Assembly (NCBI RefSeq): GCF_003672135.1
Contig: NC_039509.1
Location: 4,898,001-4,962,000 of the forward strand
Reading direction: 5' to 3'
Length of the DNA stretch: 64,000 bases
Origin: Ooceraea biroi
Taxonomy: Eukaryota > Arthropoda > Insecta > Hymenoptera > Formicidae
In this document: in pieces, positions 50,401 to 60,720 of the stretch
Layout: each line of letters begins with the position of its first letter
Numbering within the stretch: the first letter of the stretch is position 1
The notes under the pieces: model-generated
What the model was told of the DNA's origin: nothing
The model's database searches: none
The model's input: only the letters and a program-made list of their open reading frames with translations
Made by a program: the position numbers and the translations under genes

Positions 50401-52412
50401 TTCATCGAGTTTTACAATTTGCCACATCTCCCAGGGAAAAATTTCTATCAGACGCACTTCATATTTTGACCTTGGATGGCTCGCGTGACGCTCAATAATC
50501 TGATGATCAAGCATCACCAGACGTTATGCTAGCCGGGAAGAAAAAGGATACGATAATCATGGAGAGAGACAGCGAGTGTAAATTCTAAAGATAATTTCTA
50601 ATGTGCTCGTCATACCCGCTCTTTGACGCTTCGGTTGCTCGCACCGACTCGATACGCAATTTATTGGCAAGATCTTGAAGTTTTTCCATGTTCGATTCAC
50701 GCACCATCGTAAACAAGCGACAAGTTACACCCAGATTCTCTCAAAACCGTCGTCGTCGCAGTAAGCGTTCGATCGCGACTGCCGAGCGAGAAGAGTTTCG
50801 GCAAACGAATCGACTACGCGAATATCTCCCTACCTCTTCGACCGATCGTAGCGTGTATACAGGGTGTCCCGAGACTCTACCACCCATCGCATATAAAAAC
50901 GGCAAACAATATATGCAAATATACTCGTACATATTATACATATAAGCGCGTGCTTTCACAATAAACAATTCACAATGATCTTTTCTATCGTAATAAGAAA
51001 CAAAATATTAATCACCTTAATTGTTGTGCATTTATCCTACATGTATTATTTACATTTTAACATTACAATTTATTAGGTATATTATACAAAATAACACAAT
51101 ACAATTTTAAATTTTCAATTTCCACTCTAATCACTTTCATGGAATAATTTAGAAAATACGTTCTCTCCATAATTGGGAAATGCAAATGTCACAATTGTGT
51201 TATCTTATCTTATTTATGTCTATTGCATTCTAAATATTCATTTAACGAGGATGTATATACGAGAAATAACGTGACGACAAAATAGTGATATAATTGGTCA
51301 GATATAACAAATCGTTAATCAATTCAAATTTCTGTGCTGAGAAAATACTGTGAAAGCGCGAGTCACCGCGCGCGTGAGAACGAGTTAACCGTCTCGTTTT
51401 TTCATGTTGAAAGAAGAACTAATGAGCTAGCAATTTCCTGAATTAGATCGCGCGCCGTCACCGCGACATTCCAGAGTGATATGCGATCAAAAAATCGAGG
51501 ACAACGGCAGTGTTGAGAGAGCTTTGAGTTGCGATATAATGATGCTGTGTAATAAATTTGACTTAAAAACTTGGTGAAAAATATGAGCGCTTGTGTTACC
51601 TTCCGAATACTTGTGATGTAATGTAATAAAAATTGATAAAAACTGCATTGGATTTTTCTTTCGAATCTTTTCAGCCAATCACTCGATTCCCACTCCTCTG
51701 ATATATTCCAAGAATATCGAATGATTAAAAATATTTCTATATTAAAAATATATATTTAATACAGAGAAACATTCACATGTGTGGTCAAATGGTCAATATC
51801 AACGAATATCGAAAATCATACGTTCGAGCCAACTCGTGTTGAATTGCTATCTCTCGTAATTGTTTGACCTATAATTATATGTAAAGTCAGTTGCACACGT
51901 AACGATGATGTTATCAAGAGTATACCACAGGCCATAAAACACAGGCATACGGACAGAGATATGATCGCAAGACTTTTCAAGGTACCATCGATTTTTCATT
52001 CAAGTCTACGCGTTAAATGCGGGATTAAATCTCCTCTCTTCTCCATCCTCTTGTTTTCGATTCAGTAAAAGCCGCGTTTCGGATCGATTCGTAAATCCGA
52101 TTTACGTGCGAATATAAAGAACTCGCAATCGCAATCGTACCACTATCGCGCGATCGTGCGATCGACCGAGTTTCTCGCTTATCATTATCGGCCGTTACGC
52201 CGCATGCGGTTTACCGGTTGCAAACTTGCAACAGTTCGAGCAACCGCACGCGCTCTCGACACCGAGCGCGAGAGGCGCGTGACTACGCTGAAAACCCCGA
52301 CTCACCCAGACTTGCTGGCCTGCGTCGCCTCGATCGAGTGAATTCTCAACTTGATCGCGATGTCTCGCAACTCCTGGATGGTCTTTGATTCCGGCTTGTG
52401 ATAGTTGGCCAT
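47470..52412 (-). CDS. Tkt: Transketolase, complete (isoform A, 627 aa)
   Basis: Transketolase is the thiamine-diphosphate enzyme of the non-oxidative pentose phosphate pathway, moving two-carbon units between sugar phosphates in the cytosol. Eight exons join in frame on the minus strand: 52412-52306, 49914-49769, 49671-49482, 49338-49104, 49037-48894, 48710-48537, 48448-48233 and 48141-47470, 1,884 bases including TAA. The length is close to the human enzyme (623). Visible family features are GHPTS at residues 36-40, the SKGHAAP segment, the cofactor motif GDGEAAEG starting at 154 followed by the conserved Asn region, the GSHCGVSIGEDGPSQMG pyrimidine-domain segment, and the C-terminal domain ending MLKC. 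An in-frame stop just upstream of the ATG at 52412 supports this start. The 2.4-kb first intron contains a second first exon (see 50616-50707). Confidence in identity is very high. Confidence 0.97.
50216..50239. repeat. (CT)n microsatellite in transketolase intron
   Basis: About twelve CT units in the intron between exon 1B and exon 2. Confidence 0.9.
50616..50707 (-). CDS. Tkt: Alternative first coding exon of transketolase (isoform B)
   Basis: The frame begins MVRESNMEKLQDLANK and ends ATEASKSG at a GT donor (GG|GTATGA). It finishes in phase 2, exactly like exon 1A, so it joins exon 49914-49769 to make the same GHPTS sequence. The encoded peptide is clearly homologous to exon 1A (LRIESVRATEASKSG against LRIHSIEATQASKSG), so this is a duplicated first exon with its own start. 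Two Met codons are possible, at 50707 and 50689; the latter gives 616 residues in total and the former 622. No acceptor is evident upstream, which favours an alternative promoter between about 50,710 and 50,900. Confidence 0.85.
50708..52305. other. Intron between the two transketolase first exons
   Basis: AT-rich DNA with no exon-like frame. Near 50860 it carries TACAGGGTGTCCCGAG, resembling the terminus of a dispersed repeat, about 150 bases upstream (in minus-strand sense) of exon 1B. The promoter of the shorter transketolase isoform should lie in this part. Confidence 0.5.
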
Positions 52413-52797
52413 TTTTCATCCGCGTGCGTGCGTAACTAGTACGGTGAGACGTACAGTTCTGCGTACGGCTTTTCGCCCTGGCGGTCTCGTAAAAAATGCG
52501 GTGAACGTGCAACAACTCAACAAGTAGATGATTCGCGGGAACCGAGCGCGCCCGAACGCGACCGATCGCGCTCACGGTCTTACGTACAGGTCTGGAAACT
52601 ACCTCTAATTTCAGTGGTGGGAGTATGGCCGCTTTTTGAAGACACATTTAGTTTCTAGCATAACCACTACTCGTCGCTGTCATCGATGTCCGCAGATAAA
52701 TATAACCTGAAAAACCGGAGATAAGAACCCACGTGTGTTCATGACTCTTATTGAAAAACGGTTATTAACTACAAAAGTTATCGAAACGTTTATTGAA

Positions 52798-52941
52798 ATG
52801 ACGAAATGGTGTGCGGTACCGAATTGCAAGACCGGCAGTAGAACCGAGCAGAAACGTTCTTTATTTCGAGCGCCGAAAGACATTGTTACTTGGAAAAAGT
52901 GGGAAAAAGCTATTACCCGCAAAAATAAAATAAAAAGATAA
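52798..52941 (+). pseudogene. THAP-domain fragment (truncated)
   Basis: The frame from the ATG at 52798 reads MTKWCAVPNCKTGS, then a basic stretch with SLFRAPKD and WKKWEKAI. These match the first half of a THAP zinc-binding domain: the C-x4-C pair and the conserved Pro/Trp residues. It then hits a stop after about 47 residues, before the second Cys and the C-x2-H half. THAP domains start P-element-type transposases and their domesticated relatives. No following exon with the missing half was seen, and an inverted-repeat element begins 20 bases downstream. A decayed P-like or THAP gene copy is the best reading; a real first exon splicing onward is possible but unsupported. Confidence 0.55.
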
Positions 52942-52962
52942 AGGACAGATTTAAATATAAAA

Positions 52963-53216
52963 TCCTGATGGAAAAAATATAATAAAATTTTGCTAAAATG
53001 TATTTGAAAATCTCTATCAATTGATCCCGGTTCATTATCATTTCATCATAAATTTTCAAACTTTCGGAATATTAGATATAAAATTTATATAATAAAATAC
53101 GAAAATTTATAATAAAATATAAAAATTTATGATGAAATGTTAATGAATCGAGGTCAATTGACAGAGAGTTTCAAATACATTTCAACAAATTTTATTACAT
53201 TTTTTTCCATCACGGA
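52963..53216. mobile_element. Imperfect inverted-repeat element (foldback MITE)
   Basis: The left arm, 52963-53057 (starting TCCTGATGGAAAAAA, ending ATCATAAATTTT), is matched in inverted orientation by 53122-53216 with roughly 85% identity by eye. A spacer of about 65 AT-rich bases separates the arms. It is non-coding. It lies immediately after the THAP fragment and might be derived from the same decayed element. Arm divergence suggests it is older than the 41.7-kb hairpin. Confidence 0.7.
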
Positions 53217-53539
53217 AGGATTCGTTTTTATTCACAATTTTGAGAATAAAAACTCAATTTTATTTCATATACATATTTCACTAATTCATTTATAGTCTTA
53301 AATTATTTAAAGCGTTATTAATTTATCATATTATTTTGTGAAGACTGCAAGTGGAATAAAGACAGACAGATATTCCTCCGGCCTCTGACGTCCCTCGTCA
53401 CCCTGCGAACATCGATCGCAACGCCTCTAGTGGCTACTAAAGAAATAAAAAGTGACACACAAAATGATCCATCTCCACCTCTGAAGTTTCCAGACCTGTA
53501 TATAAGACCGTGATCGCGCTCGCCATGTCCATGGAACAA

Positions 53540-53912
53540 TAAATTGACGAAAGATCGGCAATAACGCTTGCTGGTGGGTGGTACCGCCTCTCGTGGATAA
53601 CGCGAGCGATTAGTCGATTACTCGGCGCATACACGACCGCGGGGTGTATGTACACGACGCATGCGTAAAGCACATCGACTGCAAAATGTGACGTATAGGA
53701 CGCACGCGTAAACAGTCATTAGATCGGTAAGATAGATTTTGTAACCTCACGAGGCACGTTTAACGGCACATTTAACGGCACGCCACTCTTCTCGCAGCAG
53801 TCTCCAGCGACATTTCCAATTTCTCCTAAAACGTGATTCCGCACAAGAAAACTGTCGAATGACAGTTACGTGAAAATTTCAGGCAAGAGGATTCGACCCT
53901 ACATTTACCGAG
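53540..53912 (+). promoter_or_regulatory. ERO1 upstream region with weak ER-stress-like motifs
   Basis: This is the 5' flank and leader of the plus-strand ERO1 gene. It contains TGACGTAT near 53689 (ATF/CREB-like core) and CCAAT followed after nine bases by AACGTG near 53816-53835. The latter only partly resembles the mammalian ERSE pattern (CCAAT-N9-CCACG). ERO1 is known to respond to the unfolded protein response in animals, but these matches are too weak to call functional sites. Confidence 0.25.
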
Positions 53913-56244
53913 ATGAGTCTCGAATCCGGTGGAAGAATATTTTATCAGCTGCTCTTGGCAATCTTGCTTTTTCATCCACAAGTAGATGGGAATTATTTTA
54001 GGACTAATTCGAAAAAGGACGACCAATGTTTTTGCAAGGTACTGGACGCGATCGATATTATATTAGAATTTCTGTCATTTGCTACAATCGACATTTACAT
54101 AACATACGCTTTATGTATTATACATTTTGTATTCTTAAACTTTCAGTTAAAAGGATCGATAGACGATTGTACCTGCAATGTGGACACTGTCGACTACTTC
54201 AATAACATGAGAATATATCCGAGAATTCAGAGTCTTCTAGTCAGAGATTACTTTAGATTTTATAAAGTAAACTTGAAGCAGGACTGCCCGTTTTGGGCAG
54301 ACGACAGTAAGTGCGCTATACGTCATTGTCATGTGTTACCTTGTCAAGATGTAAGTATTCTTTTCTCATCATTTATCACGTTTTAAATAAGTGTCAAGCG
54401 AGGATCTCTCCCCAATCTCTCGTTTCCTCTTTATTTCTCATCGTCTCGTAGGATGACATTCCAGAGGGTTTAAAAGGGGAGGTGTCGAGAAATATACATT
54501 TTAATGAAAGCCCGGTAGACAAGTACAGAGCCGGTGCACAAATCACCAATTGTAGACACAGTGCGAGAGATCACAATATAGAACTCGGATACTTGAATAC
54601 GACAATCAGGTGATGAAAACGATGGGATAGATTTGCTATCGAGAAAAAACCTGATATCAGATTATAATCTGATTTTTCTAGTTCCGAGAATTACAAAGAA
54701 TTTGAACGATGGCAGCGGCACGATGACGCACAAGATAATTTCTGTGTAAAGGAATCTAGTCCCGGAGAATACGTGGATCTTTTACTCAATCCTGAAAGAT
54801 ATACAGGATATAAGGGAGTCAGTGCACACAGAATATGGCGGAGTATTTACATGGAAAATTGTTTTAGGTATGTTCTCTCTTTCTCTCTCTAGTTGTGTCA
54901 AACATTCGTCATGTCCTTATATGTTAGTCTTATCGATTGTTATTCACAGGCCTGAAAACTCGCCTCACATTTTTATACAATCTTCCAAAATAAATGGTAA
55001 GTTGCCAATCACACTGCATCAATCATTCCAGTTTTCTTTATTCAGTTGTACGAAATAAAATTAGATATAATCTTACTGCATTTGCTTCATTTACTTAAAC
55101 TTTTAAAAATACAAATGTATATATTTCGTTTTTGTTATAGTCTTCCCTTAAGAATATTTTCTAAACGAGTTATGAATTTAAGTAACGTATAAAGCATAAT
55201 TTTTATTTAAAAAAGAGCTAGAAGAGACAAGTTGAAGAAAGATAAAAAAATTGAACAGAGTTAAATGTAGGTTGTATCAAGATTAATCAAGTTTTTTCTT
55301 CGTTTTTTTTCAATATGTACAAATAGACGTGTTGTGTTTCAGGAATGTGTCTAGAAAAACGAGTCTTTTACCGAGTAATATCCGGCTTGCATGCTAGCAT
55401 TAATATACATTTATGTTCAAAGTATTTGATAGTCCCCCAAGATGGATTACGAGTATCGGCCGATAATCAATGGGGTCCTAACTTGGAAGAATTAGAAAAA
55501 AGATTCTCTCCTGAAGCAACGGGTGGCGAAGGCCCCAGTTGGCTAAAAAATTTATATTTCACTTATTTACTTCAATTAAGAGCTCTAGCCAAGGCTGCGC
55601 CTTACTTGGAGAGAGAAGAATATTATACGGGTAATGAAATGGACGATGAGGATACCAGACTGGCTGTGAATGATATACTGACTGTTGTCAAGTGGGTACA
55701 TTTATTGCATATGTGTGCAAATGTGCAAATATTCTCCTTCTCTCTCCCTCTTTCTATTTCTACACTCGCATTCACAATTCGTGTTTTTTTTTTCTTCTTT
55801 TCAGATCATTCCCGGAACATTTCAATGAAACAGTAATGTTTACCGGTGGAACGGAGGCACAACTGTTGAAAGAAGAATTTAGGCAACATTTCAGAAACAT
55901 TTCGCGCATTATGGATTGCGTTGGTTGCGACAAGTGCAAGTTATGGGGTAAATTGCAAATCCACGGTCTAGGCACCGCGTTAAAGATACTATTCTCCGGA
56001 AAATTCGACAAGTGGGAACCAACGCTCAATAATCTCAATCGAAAATCATTCTTCTTGGAAAGAAGCGAAATTGTTGCCCTGGTGAATGCTTTCGGAAGGT
56101 AAATTTCACGTCTGATTTACATATTTATAAAACATATATACACGTATAAACGAGAGATGAAAAATCTTGCATTGATAATATCATCTTTGCAGATTATCGG
56201 AGAGCATCTTCGAACTGGACAGATTTCGCCGGATGATGAGATAA
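53913..56244 (+). CDS. Ero1L: ERO1, endoplasmic reticulum oxidoreductin, complete (471 aa)
   Basis: ERO1 is the FAD-dependent ER-lumen oxidase that re-oxidises protein disulfide isomerase and passes electrons to oxygen, driving disulfide formation. Eight exons join in frame: 53913-54038, 54147-54350, 54452-54609, 54682-54867, 54950-54996, 55343-55691, 55805-56098 and 56193-56244, 1,416 bases including TAA. A hydrophobic signal peptide covers residues 9-20. The shuttle disulfide is the CAIRHC pair, C98/C103. The catalytic CVGCDKC motif places C395, C398 and C401 next to the FAD region, within the highly conserved HFRNISRIMDC-LWGKLQ block. Extra conserved cysteines sit at 39, 41, 50, 52, 89 and 108. 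The length matches animal ERO1 (human 468). No membrane anchor or KDEL-type retention signal is seen at the C-terminus (ends FRRMMR). Identity is very secure. Confidence 0.97.
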
Positions 56245-57372
56245 CGTACCATTCTGTAATTACTAATCGATAATTAGGTCCTATACGGTACCACTACGAG
56301 TCTACATCACGTAAACGCATCACGTAACTCAGATTTCTATCTGAGTCTCTATCTTTTCTTCCCTATTTGTTTTTTCTTTTCTTTTGTTCGTTTTTATTCG
56401 TAGAGAGTATTTTGTGAATACAGGTTTGACGCAGGCTCCGGGCGCTGCAAACACATGTAGCTAAAGAATTAACTGTATCGAATTAATAACTGTAGAATTA
56501 ATTGCCGTTTAACATCGTGCAATTCCGCTTGAGCGAAAGGGGACGGGAAATGTGCTGTTTTATGTTGGATCAGTTGTACAATCATGCAAATGTAAAGTTT
56601 AAGAAACATTTATAGCGTACGCATCTTTTAATTACTTAACTGTCAACAATACAATCGAACGCGGATCGTAGCTGTTTATATATATTTATATTTTATGACG
56701 AAAAGAAAAATCTGTACACGTTAAATGTACATGTTGGGCCCGATTGCACCAGTGTTTACCTACGTCGACGAGAAATCGATGAGGTTTCCCTTTACATTTG
56801 TATCATGGCTAGGACAACGCTAAGTACTAATCGTAATTGAGATGTAATTTAGTACATATACATACATACATATATAGGATATATCAGGATAAACGAAAAG
56901 AGAAACCAGACTATTGGTGTATGTGCTTATTATACAAAGTAATTAATTAGAGGTACCTATTTTATAAGACTGTCCTCCGAATTGATATTTCTTTCCGACT
57001 TTGATCGTAACTTTTGACTCTGTCTGTGATAAATATCTTATCTAAGGCAATTAATTGTATGCATACATATATACATATATACACATACACATATATATTT
57101 TTACATACTCTACTAAACGTGCGCATGTGCATATATTATACTATACTTTAAAGAGTCAAAATTTCGTTTATATACGATAGATATTTTTTATTCTACATAT
57201 AAACGATTACTGCATGTAGAGATACATATAAAGGTCCAAATGATTGATGTAAAAGCAATACGAGCTGCGAATATTCGAATTATGTAACCGTATGCAAGTT
57301 TTTGCGTTTTATTATATCGATACTTGTTACGACTACCTGTAGACGAGAAAAAACGGACATTTATAAATAAAT
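56245..57372 (+). other. Probable ERO1 3' UTR with poly(A) signal
   Basis: AT-rich sequence following the ERO1 stop, with no protein-like frame. AATAAA occurs at 57366-57371 and is a plausible distal polyadenylation signal. TATA-rich runs (57060-57100) are low complexity. Confidence 0.45.
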
Positions 57373-57560
57373 AATGTGTACGAGTGCAATATTTCCCAAC
57401 GTGTTAGCACGCCTCAGTCGAAACTCTTTAGTCCATTTAGGAATTAGATCCGGGAGAATTCGAATCCAGTGAAAATCGGGAAGAGAGAGAAGGAAAGGTT
57501 CGAAATTTCAAGTACGAGCTTGCATTTCGTGACCGAAACAAGGTAAAAGCGCAAACTCAC

Positions 57561-57661
57561 TCGATCGGCGTTACCCGCCGAGGAAATTCGAACGGCCAAA
57601 GTGATCGTTCGTAGAGTTTCGCGTGTTCTGGACACGGAGGCGTTCCGTCCAATCTCATCAT
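57561..57661 (-). CDS. Possible divergent first exon with splice donor
   Basis: On the minus strand, ATG-ATG (57661-57656) opens 33 codons reading MMRLDGTPPCPEHAKLYERS and onward to a strong donor (GA|GTGAGT at 57560). It is placed head-to-head with the plus-strand RRM/F-box gene, about 145 bases from that start. The peptide looks protein-like, but no continuing exon was found downstream on the minus strand, where the ERO1 3' UTR lies. It may be an upstream antisense transcript or chance. Confidence 0.2.
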
Positions 57662-57806
57662 TCCCCATCAGCTGTCATTGGCTGTCATTGGTCGTCACAC
57701 ACGTAGGGTAGGCAGTAGACTCGTTTTCACTTGTTTTGTATTCTGGAAAGTTTAGCGGGAGAATATACGGTGAGAAGTAGTCGTTGAGCCATCAAGCTCG
57801 GGATTG

Positions 57807-60419
57807 ATGGTGGAAACGGATATATCGTCATCAATTAACGAATTTTGCTCAGAATTCTCAAAGTCAAAGTCAACGATGAACGACACGTTGGAATCCGATT
57901 ACGCGAAAATGCTTCACGACATAAACAGAGTCATATCGGATGGTAAGTGGTCACAAGTGACGAGCGATTTACGATTAACGACCTTTATGTTTATCATTCG
58001 ACTCATCGACTCATTGTCCGTGTCATCTAGATTACACGCATCCCGAGACGGTGGACGGTGTGCCGATAAGAAAGTTATTTGTCAGCAATTTGGCCGAAAG
58101 GGTTTGTTGTTTTCACTTCTCTTTACCGTTTTTTTTCTGCGTTTAACTGTGATCGACTAAAATTCATGTCATTTTAACCGCATTTTAATCATTTCACGAT
58201 TCTTATTACAGACAACCTTCAAAGACTTGCGCAAGTGCTTCCTTACTTACGGCAACGTCGAGAGTTGCTACCTGCGCAGAAATCAAGGCAAGAGTAATTA
58301 CGCATTTGTCACATTTGCCACAGTTTCGGATGCAATGGCGTAAGTTTCAACGACTCACTGAGAACACCACGAGTCAGTCCACGAGTCAGTTTCCAATAAT
58401 ACATTGTTGAATCATTCGTAGAGCCCTGCAGGATGGAAGTAGAAAGCAAATAAGGTTACACAACAGAGACTTGAGAGTGATGCCCGCGGACTCTTGGCAT
58501 CAACCCGACAGCATCGAGCAAAAATTCTACATGAGGAAGGAGCGGAACAGAGCTTCCGACAGACCTGCCAGCGAGCAATATTCTCAAGGATGTCTGCAGA
58601 ACGACAGCGAGAATGTATCCATCCACATGTTGAATGACGATTGTTTGAGACACATCTTCCTGTTTTTGCCCATTGCGGACAGAGTCCGCATAGAAAGAGG
58701 TGAGTACTTGATACACATGGTGTAGTAACGGTGGTGATGGTGCGTCATGCTCTCAGGCAGACTCTGCTGCTTTACTCAAGCGTCTCGTCTCACTTGTCGC
58801 GAGTGTTTCTTTAACTATTACCGTTGTTTTTACAGTTTGCACACGTTGGAGGATATTGAGCCAAGATTCCTGGCACATGATGAGGGCGCTAGACCTCTCA
58901 CCGTTCACGTGGGGTCTGGCAACTCACACGATTCATACTGCCAAGCTTCGTAAACTACTATTAAAATGTGGCCGGTTCTTAACGCGAATAAACCTGTCTG
59001 ACTCGATCCATTGTTTGAGTCAGAGTACACTGACCATAATCGCCAAGTTTTGTCCCAACCTCACGAGCATCGACGTCACCGCGCTGACCGTCTGCAGTTC
59101 GGGCATAGAAGCATTAGCGCACAACTGTAACAACATAACGAGATTCAGCCTAGGGCCGTCAACGTACTGTTGCGACAACGAATTGAAGAATTTCTTCTCA
59201 CGGAACAAGGGCTTGGAGTATCTTGCGATCAGCAGAAATAGTCTTTTGGGCAAATCTCTGTCGGGCCTGCCGGCGGAAACCGTGCATACAGTTATATTGG
59301 AGAGGTGCGACCTTATTCAGGATGTTCATCTTTCTCTGGTAAATGCTCAAATTCTTTCTTTCTCTTTTTTTCTATCGTCATATCGTTGAACGTAACACAC
59401 ATTGGCGATTGTCACTCAACAGGCACTGAAGAAGCTCCAAAGCCTCGAGCATCTCGCGATAAACGACTGCATCGGCGTGGCTGAACGCACATTGGAGACC
59501 ATCGGCGAGCATTGTAAAAGCCTGAGAGTACTGGAGCTCCGTGGGGACTTCCCTTTCACGCAAACGTCCGACATGCTATATCTCACTCGTCTCGTTGGTC
59601 TACAAATCTTGAAGATTACGTACAATCCGAAAATGTCGGACGAGTTCCTCGCCAGCTTGGTGCAACGATGTCAGCAACTCGTCTGCCTCGACATAACATG
59701 TAAGTCACTCGTATCTCTTACGTACGCGATTTACAAATCGCAAAGATCGACAATGAATTGTCGTTTTGTCCAATATAGGTTGCCGCAACGTGACGGATGA
59801 CGGATTGACGGCGGTCGCTACGCTAACGAAGCTGGAGAGAATGACAATTAGCTATCTAGATCGGATTACCGATAGCGGATTGCAGGATATCTGCGGCTTG
59901 AAAGAGTTGGAATGCCGGAACTGTCCGTTCATCGGCGATCACGGCGTGTCGATGCTCATCGAATCCTCACCTCAGTTACGACTGCTGGACCTCTCAGGTT
60001 GTCACGATATCACTTCCACCGTTTTTCACGTTGCCAAAGACGCGTGTAACAGTCGGTCCAACAACGTAATGTTGAAACTTATCATTGGAGGCACGTCGAT
60101 TATGCCCAAGCACGAAACCGATGATGATGATGATGATGTAGATGATGATAAAGATGATAAACTGTCGCCGCTTTTGCAAATCGTTAATGTCGATTTGTCT
60201 GATCGACGTATATGCACTGCCATGTATACGGACGATGATGACGACGACGACGACGAGGACGACGATGACGACGACGACGAGGACGAGGACGATGATTATT
60301 TCGATTACGATGACGACGACGACGCGGTTTATTGGCTCGGGGATGATTCCGATAATTCGGAGGTACTCTATTGCGAAAGTTTTAACATATATCCCCCTCT
60401 TCAAAGATTCTACTTTTAG
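57807..60419 (+). CDS. RRM + F-box + leucine-rich-repeat protein (EEED8.10-like), complete (677 aa)
   Basis: Seven exons join in frame: 57807-57942, 58031-58101, 58212-58339, 58422-58699, 58836-59338, 59423-59699 and 59779-60419, 2,034 bases including TAG. Residues 58-140 form an RNA recognition motif with RNP2 (KLFVSNL) and RNP1 (SNYAFVTF). Residues 178-222 form an F-box (HMLNDDCLRHIFLFLPIADR, then VCTRWR). Amphipathic leucine-rich repeats of the Cys-containing F-box type follow to about residue 570 (LTSIDVTALTVCSSG, LVCLDITCCRNVTDDGL, LRLLDLSGCHDITS). The last 100 residues contain two Asp/Glu-rich runs. An F-box implies an SCF ubiquitin-ligase adaptor, and the RRM implies RNA contact. The C. 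elegans protein EEED8.10 has this same domain combination, recalled from memory. The substrate is unknown. Confidence 0.92.
60118..60330 (+). repeat. Coding GAT/GAC repeats (poly-Asp)
   Basis: Two runs of GAT, GAC and GAG triplets, about 60118-60160 and 60229-60330, encode the acidic tail of the RRM/F-box/LRR protein. The pure GAT stretch at the first site is microsatellite-like and probably variable in length. Confidence 0.9.
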
Positions 60420-60720
60420 TTTAATGCGCAACAGCTCAGATTTAGAGCGTGGTTTCTTTCATAGTTTTCTACGTGATGTCGGCTCATTTTCTACGAAAAA
60501 TCCTCTATCGGATTGCCATATTCCTAAGAATTTGTACACAAGTTGTTACTCGACGATTGATACATTGTATAGGCAACTTTATGTTATATTTCTTCTCCAT
60601 GCTGCCCTACAGAGAAAAAGAGAGAGAGAGAGAGACATTACACAGTATATAAGTTATTTAATATGTAAGTTATTTCGCATTGCAGTACGAGATAATAAAA
60701 TCAAGCAAACCAATGTTTAA
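60420..60720 (+). other. 3' UTR of the RRM/F-box/LRR gene with poly(A) signal
   Basis: Non-coding sequence after the TAG stop. It contains a (GA)n run at about 60618-60636, and AATAAA at 60694-60699 is the first good polyadenylation signal. Confidence 0.55.

Noticed and set aside
52195..52647. 150-codon minus-strand frame over transketolase exon 1A
   Set aside because: It is out of frame with the recognised transketolase N-terminus, which has a proper donor and an upstream in-frame stop.
59994..60431. 145-codon minus-strand frame rich in Ile/Val
   Set aside because: It is the antisense of the poly-Asp repeat; the hydrophobic runs mimic membrane helices but are a by-product of GAT/GAC triplets.
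60142..60720. 192-codon plus-strand frame rich in Met/Thr/Arg
   Set aside because: It is a shifted frame of the Asp-repeat exon continuing into the 3' UTR of the RRM/F-box gene.
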